NCBI GenBank assembly: GCA_023213315.1 | Contig: JAKCPI010013920.1 | Coordinates: 62,001 to 126,000, forward strand | Origin: Euborellia annulipes | Taxonomy: Eukaryota > Arthropoda > Insecta > Dermaptera > Anisolabididae | Length of the DNA stretch: 64,000 bases | Reading direction: 5' to 3' | Shown here: one piece after another, positions 59,001-64,000 of the stretch | Numbering within the stretch: position 1 is the stretch's first letter | Layout: each line of letters begins with the position of its first letter | Notes under the pieces: generated by a model | The model's database searches: none | The model's input: only the letters and a program-made list of their open reading frames with translations | Told to the model about the DNA's origin: nothing | Program-made: the position numbers and the translations under genes

Positions 59001-62000
59001 ATTAGAGCAAGAGCCACCAAGATCGCTGCATTTAAGTAATGCCAAGAGCGGCGAAACCATGGGGGCCACCAAGGAATCAACCTGTTGAACGTCCCCATGT
59101 AAAATATATATATATTTTATAAACAATAAACCCTTAAATGGTCTCAGCAGCCGAGAGGGCAAAAAAAAAAGTTTAAAATAGGCCTACTAAATAAAAAATA
59201 AAGAAGCGTAACTAGGAGAGTTTTTGAAATTGCATTCTAACTTCTTACACCTAATAATAAAAATAATCTACCTGATGTAAACGAGAAGATTTTGATTGCA
59301 AGCACAGAAGAAGGCTACTCGAAGACACCACTGGCTCAAATGGTTAAATTTAACTCGGATTTTAGGGTAAATAGGCTCTGAGCCGGCGAGAATGCATTCT
59401 ACACTCCTCGGTCACATGTGAAGGTATAATTAGAAACGGAGAACTCATTTGAAAGCAACTCAATTCAATTGAGATAACAAGTGTAAATATTAACCAGAGC
59501 TCAAAACAAAACAAATTACTGTAATATCATACTATTTGGATGTTTGTTTGTTTGATTTTTTTTACTATCTGAGTATAGACGTAGTAAAACTAAAGAGGCG
59601 CATGATCAAACTAAATTTGTTTCTAGCTACTTTTAAGAATCCCCACGGTGCAGAATAAAAGCATTTTTATATATTTATAAAAATAAACTAGAATGTCTAC
59701 GAATGAAACAAACAATTTGGAATAATTCCAGCGGCCTTCTAAAATAAAATTCACTCTTCTACAAAATTACCAAATAAATCTTGGGTAATTGCCTAGGGTA
59801 GAATTTATCAATTATAGGGCTTTAATGGATAGCCTAGATATTGAACGAACACAATCGATCATTGATACCTCTATGAAAATGAGCATTTAAATTTATATGC
59901 ATCTAGCTAATCGAAGAATAAATAATAGAAATTTTTTATTAAACCTACAGTCATAGCACTTCTTGAAAATGAACTCGAGAAACTTTATCTTTACATATAT
60001 ATGTATTTTTTATTTTTACTAATTCGAGTTTGCTTATTTCATATTCATATAAATTACTTTTGCAAAAGTTGTTTTGGTCATTTGGAGACTTAGAAAACTC
60101 CGCTTGACTTGATTGAGGAGCTAGCTAAAGCTTGTTGTAAAATGGATAATCTCACCTTTTCAAATCAAAAGAGAGAATGTAATTAATTAAAGAAAATGGC
60201 TGTGTAGAATTCAATCACAGAAATGAAGAGAAATCCAGCTAGGTAGGAAGCCTCTATTATTAAATCAAACTCATTTATTACAAAACGTTTCGGCTAAATT
60301 TATTGTGCCATCCATCTTCAGTTGTTTTTTAAAAATAGAGTTGTTAATTCGTCTGTCCATAAGCTAGTCATATACAATAGCCTATATATAAAACAATGTA
60401 AGTATATTTATACATATGATGTAACTAGTTGAGAAGCGAATTTCGAAAATGATTTTCGATTATTGATCATTTTCGAAATTCGTTTCTCAACAACTAGTTA
60501 CATCATATGTGTAAATATACTTACATTGTTTTATACATTGGCTATTGTATATGACTGGCTTGCGGACAGATGAATTAACTACTCTATTAAAAAAAAAAAA
60601 AAAAACAACTGAAGATGTCACAATAAATTTAGCCGAAACGTTTTGTAATAAAGAAGTTTGATTTAATAATAGAGGCTTTCTAACCTGGCTGCATTCCTCT
60701 TCATTTCTGTGAGAATGTGTTTATTGCATTTTGTTTTTGGAATACGGTCAAAAAATATGAACGATTGTATGGTTATGTTCCTAATAACCAAATATCTTTT
60801 CTAGGAGTAAATAGAAGGGCTGTTTCGGATGGGGGTTGAAGTTTTTGTGTATTATGCCTTTACTTGAACACTAACATGAGGCCCCTAAATTTCATCTGCT
60901 GAGAATCATATTGGCAAAAGTCCGAAAATTCAATTTTTGAATTAAGCCTAGCAAACGATGTTAAAACATCTTCTCTTTTGAGTGTCAAAGTGGCGAAAAT
61001 ATATTGCTATGTTGCCCGGCTATTTAAATGTACATGTTTATAAAACTTTCAAACGCCTTTTCTCGAATTGTTGAATTTCGGACTTTCGCCACTATGATTC
61101 TCAGAAGGAGATTTGTATATATAAGAGAAAAAATGCATGTTTATCTTGTGAATATAAATGCTTTAATCAGTAGCAAAATAAAAATAATATAATTTTTATA
61201 GATTAGATAATTATATTTATTATTTTAAAGAATGACAAAACAATTTTGAGTTTTGATAGCGTGCTGACTGGTTTGAGAATGGAAAAAGCTTTTTGTACAG
61301 AATGATTTTTTACCTTAATTATATATACATTATTGATAGAAGCGGTGAGCCTTAGCATATATATATTATTTAAACATTATGAACAAAAAGCTTTTCCAGG
61401 CACAAACCTAACTGAGGAAGATTTGCAGCACACTATCGAAATATCAATGTTTGTCAACCTTTAAAATAATAAATTAAATTAAAAATTGTTTTTATTAAAC
61501 CTTATCACTCATTAATACTAATAAGAATGTAACCAGCTACCAATTAATTTCAGAGTGGGACTCATTCATTGCAGATCATACAGGTAATAAATTTATTAAT
61601 AAGGATGCATTTGGTTTTGAAAAAGAATTATTACTCTCGAATATTTTTTTATCACACGAGGAACATAGTGTGTTAGACAATAGCAAAAACATTCTTCTGT
61701 TGTGATGTATATTACAAGGAAAGCTATCTTTTTCAAAAAATAGAATGAATAACAAATAAGAATGCCAAACGATTTTCGAGAGAAGTGGATAAATCTTTTG
61801 AAAGAGGGAACCTTTCAATTGAAAACCCGACATTGCAGAATGTTTTTGTAATCATACTCAGACTTTATTTTATATCAGTGGCTGACAAGTTGTGAGAGAT
61901 TAAAAAAATATTTGATAGTAAGTAAAATAAAAACTTATCAAATATATTATATAAATTCAAAGTAAATATTTTCTCTTACATATATACAAATAAAGGCCTC

Positions 62001-62779
62001 ATGTTGTTTCGACCCAGGTCTTCAAAAGGAAAAATGAGAAAACGATAAAAAAAATTAATAATTATTTCAAATGATAAATTAAAACAGATACTAATATATA
62101 GGCCTATATATATTTATTGCAATAAATCATTTTAGGGCTTGAATCATTTGAAATAATTATTAATTTTTTTATCGTTTTCTCATTTTCCTTTTGAAGACGT
62201 GGGGCGAAACAACATGAGGCCTTTATTTGTATATATATAAGAGAAAATATTTACTTTGAATTTATATAATATATTTGATAAGTTTTTATTTTACTTACTA
62301 TCAAATATTTTTTTAATCTCTCACAACTTGTCAGCCACTGATATAAAATAAAGTCGAAGTGTGACTACAAAAACATTCTACTATGTATATATATATACTC
62401 TTATTAGAGTATGACTTTGTTGAAGATAAAAAATGTGTTGAGACGAATTGTAAATCAATTAATCTATGATATTTTTGGCTTTAAATTACTGAAAATAAAA
62501 AGGAAATATATGACTGTTTCTCATCTAAAATTAAAAAAATTAATAGGTCCAATTTGAAAATATGGATTGTTCATTGAAATTCTAAGCTTTTAGAAGAATG
62601 CCAGACATTTAGTAAAGATAAGTAAGAAAGGATTAAAAATAATATATCTATATATATAGCCTATATAAAAGAAAAATCTAATATTATAGCTTCACTCACC
62701 GATCTGTCATTTTGCTTTTCATCCATTGAGGAAGAGGAATGCTTGAAGAAATTGGTCTACCGTTGTCAGTTGAACTCAT
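32019..62779 (-). CDS. Unrecognised Ser/Pro-rich 285-aa protein, 5 coding exons
   Basis: Exons in gene order: 62700-62779, 40270-40535, 37070-37192, 33791-33940, 32019-32257 (complement). Phases 2,1,1,1 agree at every junction and the product is 285 aa, starting MSSTDNGRPISSSIPLPQWM and ending ISPTSF. The exon 2 donor (CACG then GTCCGT) is a weak match; the rest are good GT-AG. The protein is rich in Ser, Pro, Gln and Gly, with no predicted membrane segment or catalytic motif. Two basophilic-kinase or 14-3-3-type sites are visible, RRNSKSLPGSP (178-188) and RRNQSLS (240-246), along with KPNQFFTGMFGGG (194-208). It looks like an intrinsically disordered adaptor or regulator. I do not recognise the family. 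The first intron is about 22 kb and full of transposons, and a non-coding 5' exon further upstream is likely. Confidence 0.75.
32722..32973. mobile_element. hAT-like MITE, CAGGGGCGGATTAA ends, with nested SINE tail
   Basis: Ends CAGGGGCGGATTAA and TTAATCCGCCACTG. Flanks are G-rich (GGGGGAGG and GGGGGGGG), so the target duplication cannot be judged. A SINE tail with poly-A (about 32815-32938, plus) lies inside. In intron 4 of gene 3. Confidence 0.6.
33315..33366 (+). ncRNA. Hammerhead-like core, perfect stem II
   Basis: CTGAAGA (33321-33327) is followed by a perfect stem GGTCTC-GACC-GAGACC-like hairpin and GAAA (33345-33348). A convincing stem I and cleavage triplet are not seen downstream. 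Followed by the CATCCTGCTTCTC tail that resembles the other elements' ends. Confidence 0.45.
33600..33715. mobile_element. Fragment of the ACTTTCTCTTACC family
   Basis: Contains TTTTGGCACGATAGCAATA then two AAGAGAAAGTAATATATTTT copies, matching in worn form the right end of the 52.6-54.1 kb element. Confidence 0.45.
34020..35160. other. Gene 3 intron 3, left half
   Basis: AT-rich to 34490, then a block of mixed composition to 35145 ending TTTTTTGGACCACCCTAATAG. The last phrase looks like a transposon terminus, but I could not find its partner on the left, so it is unassigned. Confidence 0.35.
35160..35405. mobile_element. Inverted PLE-end element with two hammerhead-like cores
   Basis: Left core (minus, about 35265-35315): CTGAGGA, stem II GACACA-TCT-TGTGTC, GAAA, then the palindrome ATACGTAT and C, as in dimeric hammerheads with a short stem III. 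Right core (plus, 35341-35383): stem I TCACTT paired with AAGTGA flanks CTGAGAA, the same stem II and GAAATC. The stem II sequence is identical in both arms. The block near 35166-35260 matches 6310-6400 in reverse. Confidence 0.65.
35867..36490. mobile_element. hAT-like element, CAGGGACGGATT ends, with nested SINEs
   Basis: Ends CAGGGACGGATTTA and TTTAATCCGTCCCTG. Flanks GGGGGAGA and GGGGAGAG are alike but shifted. Two SINE pieces in minus orientation lie inside: a tRNA-like head at about 35985-36068 and a tail at about 36092-36228. No transposase. Confidence 0.65.
35985..36068 (-). repeat. tRNA-like SINE head
   Basis: On minus, box A TGGCTAATCGGATAAG and box B GGGTTCAAATCC are spaced as in a tRNA. 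The arms do not fold into a complete acceptor stem, so I call a SINE rather than a tRNA gene. Confidence 0.6.
37890..38065 (-). repeat. Full-length tRNA-derived SINE (family A)
   Basis: Minus strand: box A near GGCAGAGGTAAAGC, box B GGGTTCGCATCCC, the family body with TTTCAATTGAATTGG, then AAATGG-like text and a terminal A run at the low-coordinate end. It is the most complete copy besides 51478-51653. Confidence 0.75.
38205..38345 (-). repeat. SINE (family A) tail copy
   Basis: Minus strand: body and A-rich tail with GGCCTTCGATGCCGACAAAG. The tRNA-like head is mostly lost. It abuts the hammerhead-like element at 38345. Confidence 0.6.
38346..38590. mobile_element. Inverted PLE-end element with hammerhead-like cores
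   Basis: Left core (minus, 38364-38404): stem I TTTTGTA with TGCAAAA (one G-U pair), CTGAAGA, a short stem II, GAAA, then TATC. Right core (plus, 38532-38581): the same stem I sequences, CTCAAGA (one core base changed), GAAA and TATT. The conserved stem I in both arms supports an ancestral ribozyme. Confidence 0.6.
39446..39651. mobile_element. hAT MITE, CAGGGCCGGA family, copy 2
   Basis: Reverse orientation relative to copy 1. Ends CAGGGCCGGAACTAAG and AATCCGGCCCTG, with a perfect 8-bp duplication CTCTCGAC (39438-39445 and 39652-39659). It has long G and C runs near each end and splits the element that carries the 39662-39708 hammerhead-like core. Confidence 0.9.
39662..39708 (+). ncRNA. 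Hammerhead-like core with stem I match
   Basis: TGGA then CTGAGGA (39667-39673), a weak stem II, GAAA (39695-39698), CTGTT, then TCCA, which pairs with TGGA. The order matches a type I hammerhead with a minimal stem III (AC, U, GU) and a GUU cleavage triplet. Followed by GGCTGCACGCTCC, the element end. Confidence 0.5.
40560..41600. other. Gene 3 intron 1, proximal part
   Basis: At about 40839-41030 there is a worn relative of the 6901-7176 hAT MITE (GGGACGTATATAAGGGGG and TTTGTATACGCC). Around 40690-41155 are repeated TATGCTTTTTT-like phrases on both sides of it. The rest is AT-rich with nothing recognised. Confidence 0.45.
41605..41700. mobile_element. Right-end fragment of the ACTTTCTCTTACC family
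   Basis: Contains TCAAAATCTCGACATCGAT and ends GGGTAAGAGAAAGTAAAAAT. It matches the right end of 52569-54062. Confidence 0.6.
41705..41765 (+). repeat. SINE head fragment
   Basis: Box-B-like TCCGGAGTTGGCTTCCTGTC and the CAAGCAAGAAATTT junction match the family A copy at 51478. Body absent. Confidence 0.4.
42050..42280. mobile_element. pogo/Tigger-like MITE
   Basis: Starts TA then CAGTAGAACCTCGAGTAATT, typical of pogo/Tigger terminal repeats, and ends GCTCGTTTTGCTTATTACTG, with CATAACGAG repeated inside. No transposase frame. The right end runs into a (TCTG)n repeat. Confidence 0.6.
42310..43930. other. Gene 3 intron 1, unassigned
   Basis: AT-rich. Contains a C run near 43655-43668 in a GGTGGTATGCCCC context, a (TG)n repeat at about 43764-43783, and a block (43790-43880) related to 45660-45730. 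No gene seen. Confidence 0.4.
43931..44155. mobile_element. Inverted PLE-end element with a well-formed hammerhead-like core
   Basis: Arms GAGATGCAGCTAAGG and its inverse bound the element. The plus-strand core at 44053-44095 has stem I CAGCT paired with AGCTG, CTGAAGA (44058-44064), stem II GGTTC with GAAC, GAAA (44083-44086) and an AUC triplet before stem I. The left arm keeps only the outer stem, with the core lost. Confidence 0.65.
44160..44920. other. Gene 3 intron 1, AT-rich
   Basis: Short block 44270-44335 with GGTAAGAGAATG and CACCACTTCCGATAG is shared in reverse with 46015-46040. Otherwise nothing recognised. Confidence 0.4.
44930..45160. promoter_or_regulatory. Possible internal regulatory island with CRE and CCAAT box
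   Basis: A GC-richer, non-repetitive block in the 22-kb intron. It has TGACGTCA at 45140-45147, a CCAATCAC box near 45077 and a TTACGTCA half-like site near 44973. This could be an alternative promoter or enhancer of the host gene. The 71-codon plus frame across it shows no protein features. Confidence 0.3.
45430..46265. repeat. Inverted-repeat element remnant
   Basis: The block GACGTATTTACTCTAAAAG-like sequence near 45705-45745 is mirrored near 46018-46070 (CTACTTCCGATGGACGTATT). The right end (46170-46262) has TCTAGGACGACTTTTTTGACG and resembles the end of the ACTTTCTCTTACC family. Non-coding. Confidence 0.45.
46842..47617. mobile_element. MITE with internal tandem array of about 130-bp units
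   Basis: Ends TTAGGCTGAACGCACA and, less well kept, GGTGTGCTTTCATCCTTAA. Between them a unit containing CGTTTTTGCTCAATTGGTG, TGCGTTGGCATTGAGCAAAA and GTTTTGTCCGAAAA repeats about five to six times, with a 130-bp period best seen at 47041 and 47171. Each unit is made of two similar half-units of about 60-70 bp. The long open frames on both strands here are a by-product of repetition. Confidence 0.75.
47620..49140. other. Gene 3 intron 1, unassigned
   Basis: No gene seen. An imperfect inverted pair lies at 48920-48970 and 49005-49050 (CCGTATTCATAGTCGTT-like against AATGACTATGAATACGG), about 130 bp in all, a small foldback element. Confidence 0.45.
49160..49570. repeat. C-run-rich block with nested hAT MITE
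   Basis: Several tracts of 6-14 C residues and phrases like GATGGCTGGTCCCAG repeated before and after the hAT copy. The host sequence is not identified. Confidence 0.5.
49353..49525. mobile_element. hAT MITE, CAGGGCCGGA family, copy 3
   Basis: Ends CAGGGCCGGATCTAG and GTAGTCCTGGCCCTG, with a perfect 8-bp duplication GCTGGTCC (49345-49352 and 49526-49533). The shared interior includes GCGGCAATTAAAGAAAGATT and GATATGAATTTTGTATAGAA, as in copies 1 and 2. Confidence 0.9.
49575..51470. other. Gene 3 intron 1, unassigned
   Basis: AT-rich with a C run at about 50465-50477 and a (TA)n run near 50638-50660. No gene or assignable element. Confidence 0.4.
51478..51653 (+). repeat. tRNA-derived SINE (family A), plus strand
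   Basis: tRNA-like head with box B GGGTTCGCTTCCCG (51530-51543), body with TTTCATTTGAATTGGCTACC and AAATAGGGGACTAAATGGCC, and an AAATAAATAAAAA tail. The same body occurs at 32815, 36092, 37890 and 38205. Confidence 0.75.
51701..51958. mobile_element. hAT MITE, CAGCGGCGTAACTAG ends
   Basis: Ends CAGCGGCGTAACTAG and CTAGTTACGCTACTG, with a perfect 8-bp duplication GCCGTGAT (51693-51700 and 51959-51966). GC-rich for this window and non-coding. Confidence 0.9.
51970..52568. other. Gene 3 intron 1, AT-rich
   Basis: I see no gene, RNA or recognisable repeat in this stretch. Confidence 0.4.
53332..53602. mobile_element. hAT-like MITE, CAGTGATTTCCAAAC ends
   Basis: Ends CAGTGATTTCCAAAC and AGTTTGGAAAACGCTG. 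Same family as 10107-10379 and 55227-55547. The flanks do not show a clean 8-bp repeat. Confidence 0.6.
53645..53790. mobile_element. PLE-end-like hairpin, core degenerate
   Basis: A near-perfect inverted pair (AGAATTTTTTCTTTAAAAAT outward, GACGTTTC inward) with GAAACGTC on both arms. The CTGANGA box is reduced to TTGACCA, so it is at best a decayed ribozyme. Confidence 0.5.
54065..55220. other. Gene 3 intron 1, unassigned
   Basis: A slightly GC-richer patch at about 54645-54790 (GCAGCGCCTGCCTGCTCGGC) and a phrase near 55113 shared with 25060 (GCGAGCTTCGCGTCTAG against TTCGCGTCTAGCCAG). No gene model. Confidence 0.35.
55227..55547. mobile_element. hAT-like MITE, CAGTGGTTTATG ends
   Basis: Starts CAGTGGTTTATGTTT and ends CAGTTTGGAAAACGCTG; the interior CGCGCCTCCCTAGGGAGG-like text matches 53332-53602. 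The inverted match extends one or two bases into the flanks, so the exact ends are uncertain. Confidence 0.6.
55960..56040. mobile_element. Left-end fragment of the ACTTTCTCTTACC family
   Basis: TTTTTACTTTTTCTTAGCTA then AAAGTATTGCATTCATGTC, a truncated and diverged copy. Confidence 0.5.
56440..57234. mobile_element. Non-autonomous hAT element, CAGTGGTTCCCAACC ends
   Basis: 795 bp with ends CAGTGGTTCCCAACC and GGTTGGGAACCACTG and a perfect 8-bp duplication GTCTAGAT (56432-56439 and 57235-57242). The interior includes a C and A homopolymer block at about 56655-56690 in a GGGCCCCGGGGC context, possibly another nested insertion. No transposase frame. Confidence 0.9.
57243..58585. other. Gene 3 intron 1, unassigned
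   Basis: AT-rich. Poly-A at about 57319-57339 and a C run at 57569-57578. No gene seen. Confidence 0.4.
58586..58808. mobile_element. Inverted PLE-end element with hammerhead-like core
   Basis: Arms near 58586-58680 and 58710-58808 mirror each other. Plus strand: CTGAAGA (58735-58741), perfect stem II GGAGTC-GTTTG-GACTCC (58743-58759), GAAA (58760-58763), CGTT. The left arm has the same layout with ATGAAGA. I could not pair a good stem I. Confidence 0.55.
58810..60215. other. Gene 3 intron 1, unassigned
   Basis: Mostly unique AT-rich DNA. A GC-richer patch at 58976-59100 has no recognised function. No gene model. Confidence 0.4.
60220..60713. mobile_element. Long palindromic PLE-like element with two hammerhead-like cores
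   Basis: Arms begin ACAGAAATGAAGAG and end in its inverse. The minus core (60279-60326) and plus core (60605-60646) both have ACAA, CTGAAGA, a stem II containing CACAATAAATTTAGCC, GAAACGTT and TTGT, so ACAA pairs with TTGT as stem I. The centre (60330-60600) is itself a near-perfect palindrome without coding sequence. Confidence 0.65.
60720..61830. other. Gene 3 intron 1, unassigned
   Basis: An imperfect inverted pair around 60900-61110 (TGAGAATCATATTGGC against CACTATGATTCTCAG) and another around 61270-61400 (AAAAGCTTTTTGTACAGA against GAACAAAAAGCTTTTCC) indicate two small foldback elements. No gene. Confidence 0.45.
61838..62376. repeat. Near-perfect 540-bp palindrome
   Basis: About 240 bp on each side are reverse complements with few mismatches, for example CAGTGGCTGACAAGTTGTG against CACAACTTGTCAGCCACTG. 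Inside each arm is GTCGAAACAACATGAGG or its near-identical partner, preceded by TTTTGAAGAC, reminiscent of the PLE ends but without a full CTGANGA box. The central 60 bp is AT-rich. Confidence 0.75.
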
Positions 62780-63615
62780 CTTGTAGTTTTTCTTATTTAT
62801 CACAAGTTTTTAGAATTGATCGACTAGTCTTTGAGTTCTGGAAAAGAGAGAAAATACAATTTAAATTAGTGTTTTGATATAATTATGAATATGATAAGAT
62901 TTTTTTTAAATTAACCCACTTGAGATATTTTGTTAACATGACAGTCAAATTGATTTGTAATAAAAACTTTTACTTACGTGGAGTGTGTTATTTTCAGATA
63001 AATTATCTGATGTCAAATAAGTATTGGTCAAATAAAGATCATATTAAAACAAAAAATATTAACTATATTAAAAAACATTTGGAAGGTTTGTGAATAGAGC
63101 ATGTGAGTAAGTGGCTCAAATAAAGGAAGGATGGCGAGATGTGATTATGTCAATGGCAGCGAGGTTAAACAAAGAAGATAGCAAAGTTATTTGTGACAAA
63201 CAATGATTTTGAAGTAATATTAAAAATTATATTAATTCAATATATATCTATAATAAAAATAAATAATAATAATTGTTTTTGGGTTTTCAATTAAGATTTA
63301 TAATTATATTTTTTGAAATTAAGTGAGCATTGAATGTATTGAAACTACTTAGCGAGGGAAATACAAACTCAATCTGTTAAAATAATTTTTCAAGTTTGTG
63401 TTACGTTCAATTTATTAATCTTTTGTATTTTTTTAAAAACACTCACTTTTTCTCATTCACACTCACACAGTCTTCTCGGCAACTCAGGCCATATAAGACT
63501 TTAACGATACTCAATATTTAATAATTATATATATTTGGAGTCCAGGCATTCTTATTTAAGCTATTTGGTTTCCCAATATTTTTAATATATATAAAAAATA
63601 TTAGTATCTATAGAA
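62780..63615. other. Region upstream of gene 3 first coding exon
   Basis: AT-rich. It probably includes the 5' UTR and promoter of the minus-strand gene, but no TATA box or clear initiator can be singled out. A SINE tail (GGAGTCCAGGCATTCTTATT) lies at about 63536-63580. Confidence 0.4.
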
Positions 63616-63619
63616 TATA

Positions 63620-63770
63620 TATATATATATTGGGAGTCCAGGTATATTTATTCATGCCATTTGGAATTCAAATGGCTTTAAAAATCATATGACTGGCTGG
63701 GATCCGAATTCGCGACCCTTGCTAAAGAAGGTCAGTACGCTACCAATTATATCAAAGCCCGAGGGCATTA
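63620..63770 (-). repeat. tRNA-derived SINE (family B)
   Basis: On minus: GATATAATTGGTAGCG (box A like), then GGGTCGCGAATTCGGATCC (box B like), CAGCCAGTC, a body with CCATTTGAATTCCAAATGG, and the tail CCTGGACTCCCAATAT. The tail matches 63536-63580 and 11390-11480. Confidence 0.6.
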
Positions 63771-64000
63771 ATCTTTTGTAATTAAAAAAAAAAAATTTAA
63801 ATTTTCATTTTTATAAAAATGGTAATAATAAAACTTCAAGACAATAACATTAGCTAAGAAATGTAACAAGAATAAGCTTTTTAAGACACTTCATTTTATG
63901 AAGTAAAAAAATGCGAATTTTTCAAAATTTCCACTTCTGAGTCTTGGACGGAGCTAGAAGAGGAATGGGAAGTTCTTGTTCGAGACAGAGAAATATAAGG
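63771..64000. other. AT-rich window end
   Basis: I see no supported feature here. Confidence 0.4.

Overview
The window is AT-rich, intron-rich animal nuclear DNA packed with short inverted-repeat transposons, tRNA-derived SINEs, Penelope-type (PLE) fragments, mariner relics and LINE relics. This repeat mix and the compact introns of the two small genes suggest an invertebrate, most likely an arthropod. The sequence does not fix the species.

Three protein genes can be assembled exon by exon with phases that close. (1) A 658-aa LRRC74-like leucine-rich-repeat protein on + (17807-24773, 10 coding exons). (2) ARL2, a 184-aa small GTPase, on - (24805-27546, 5 exons, all G motifs intact). (3) An unrecognised 285-aa Ser/Pro-rich, probably disordered protein on - (32019-62779, 5 coding exons, first intron about 22 kb). 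Genes 1 and 2 converge tail to tail, 31 bp apart, with polyadenylation hexamers on both strands in and around the gap. ARL2 has a palindromic CRE (TGACGTCA) about 150 bp upstream of its ATG.

Layout: 1.7-15.5 kb is a large inverted duplication. Its arms carry repeated exon-like modules with conserved AG and GT borders and pieces of a LINE reverse transcriptase. The spacer holds a small GC island with a TATA box and an NRF1-type palindrome facing left. 16-17.8 kb holds a LINE tail, a TA-flanked MITE with a hAT MITE nested in it, and a SINE. 17.8-27.6 kb holds genes 1 and 2, with transposons in their introns. 27.8-32 kb holds an RTE-like relic and a 5'-truncated PLE (reverse transcriptase YVDD motif plus GIY-YIG endonuclease) bounded by 336/338-bp inverted arms. 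32-62.8 kb is gene 3, whose introns hold most of the remaining elements.

The most interesting signal is a recurring hammerhead-ribozyme-like core (CUGANGA, stem II, GAAA, with a matching stem I at several sites). It occurs at the ends of PLE-like inverted elements at seven or more places between 29.6 and 60.7 kb. A second useful result is a series of non-autonomous hAT elements with 8-bp target duplications, one with its empty site preserved in the other arm of the inverted duplication.
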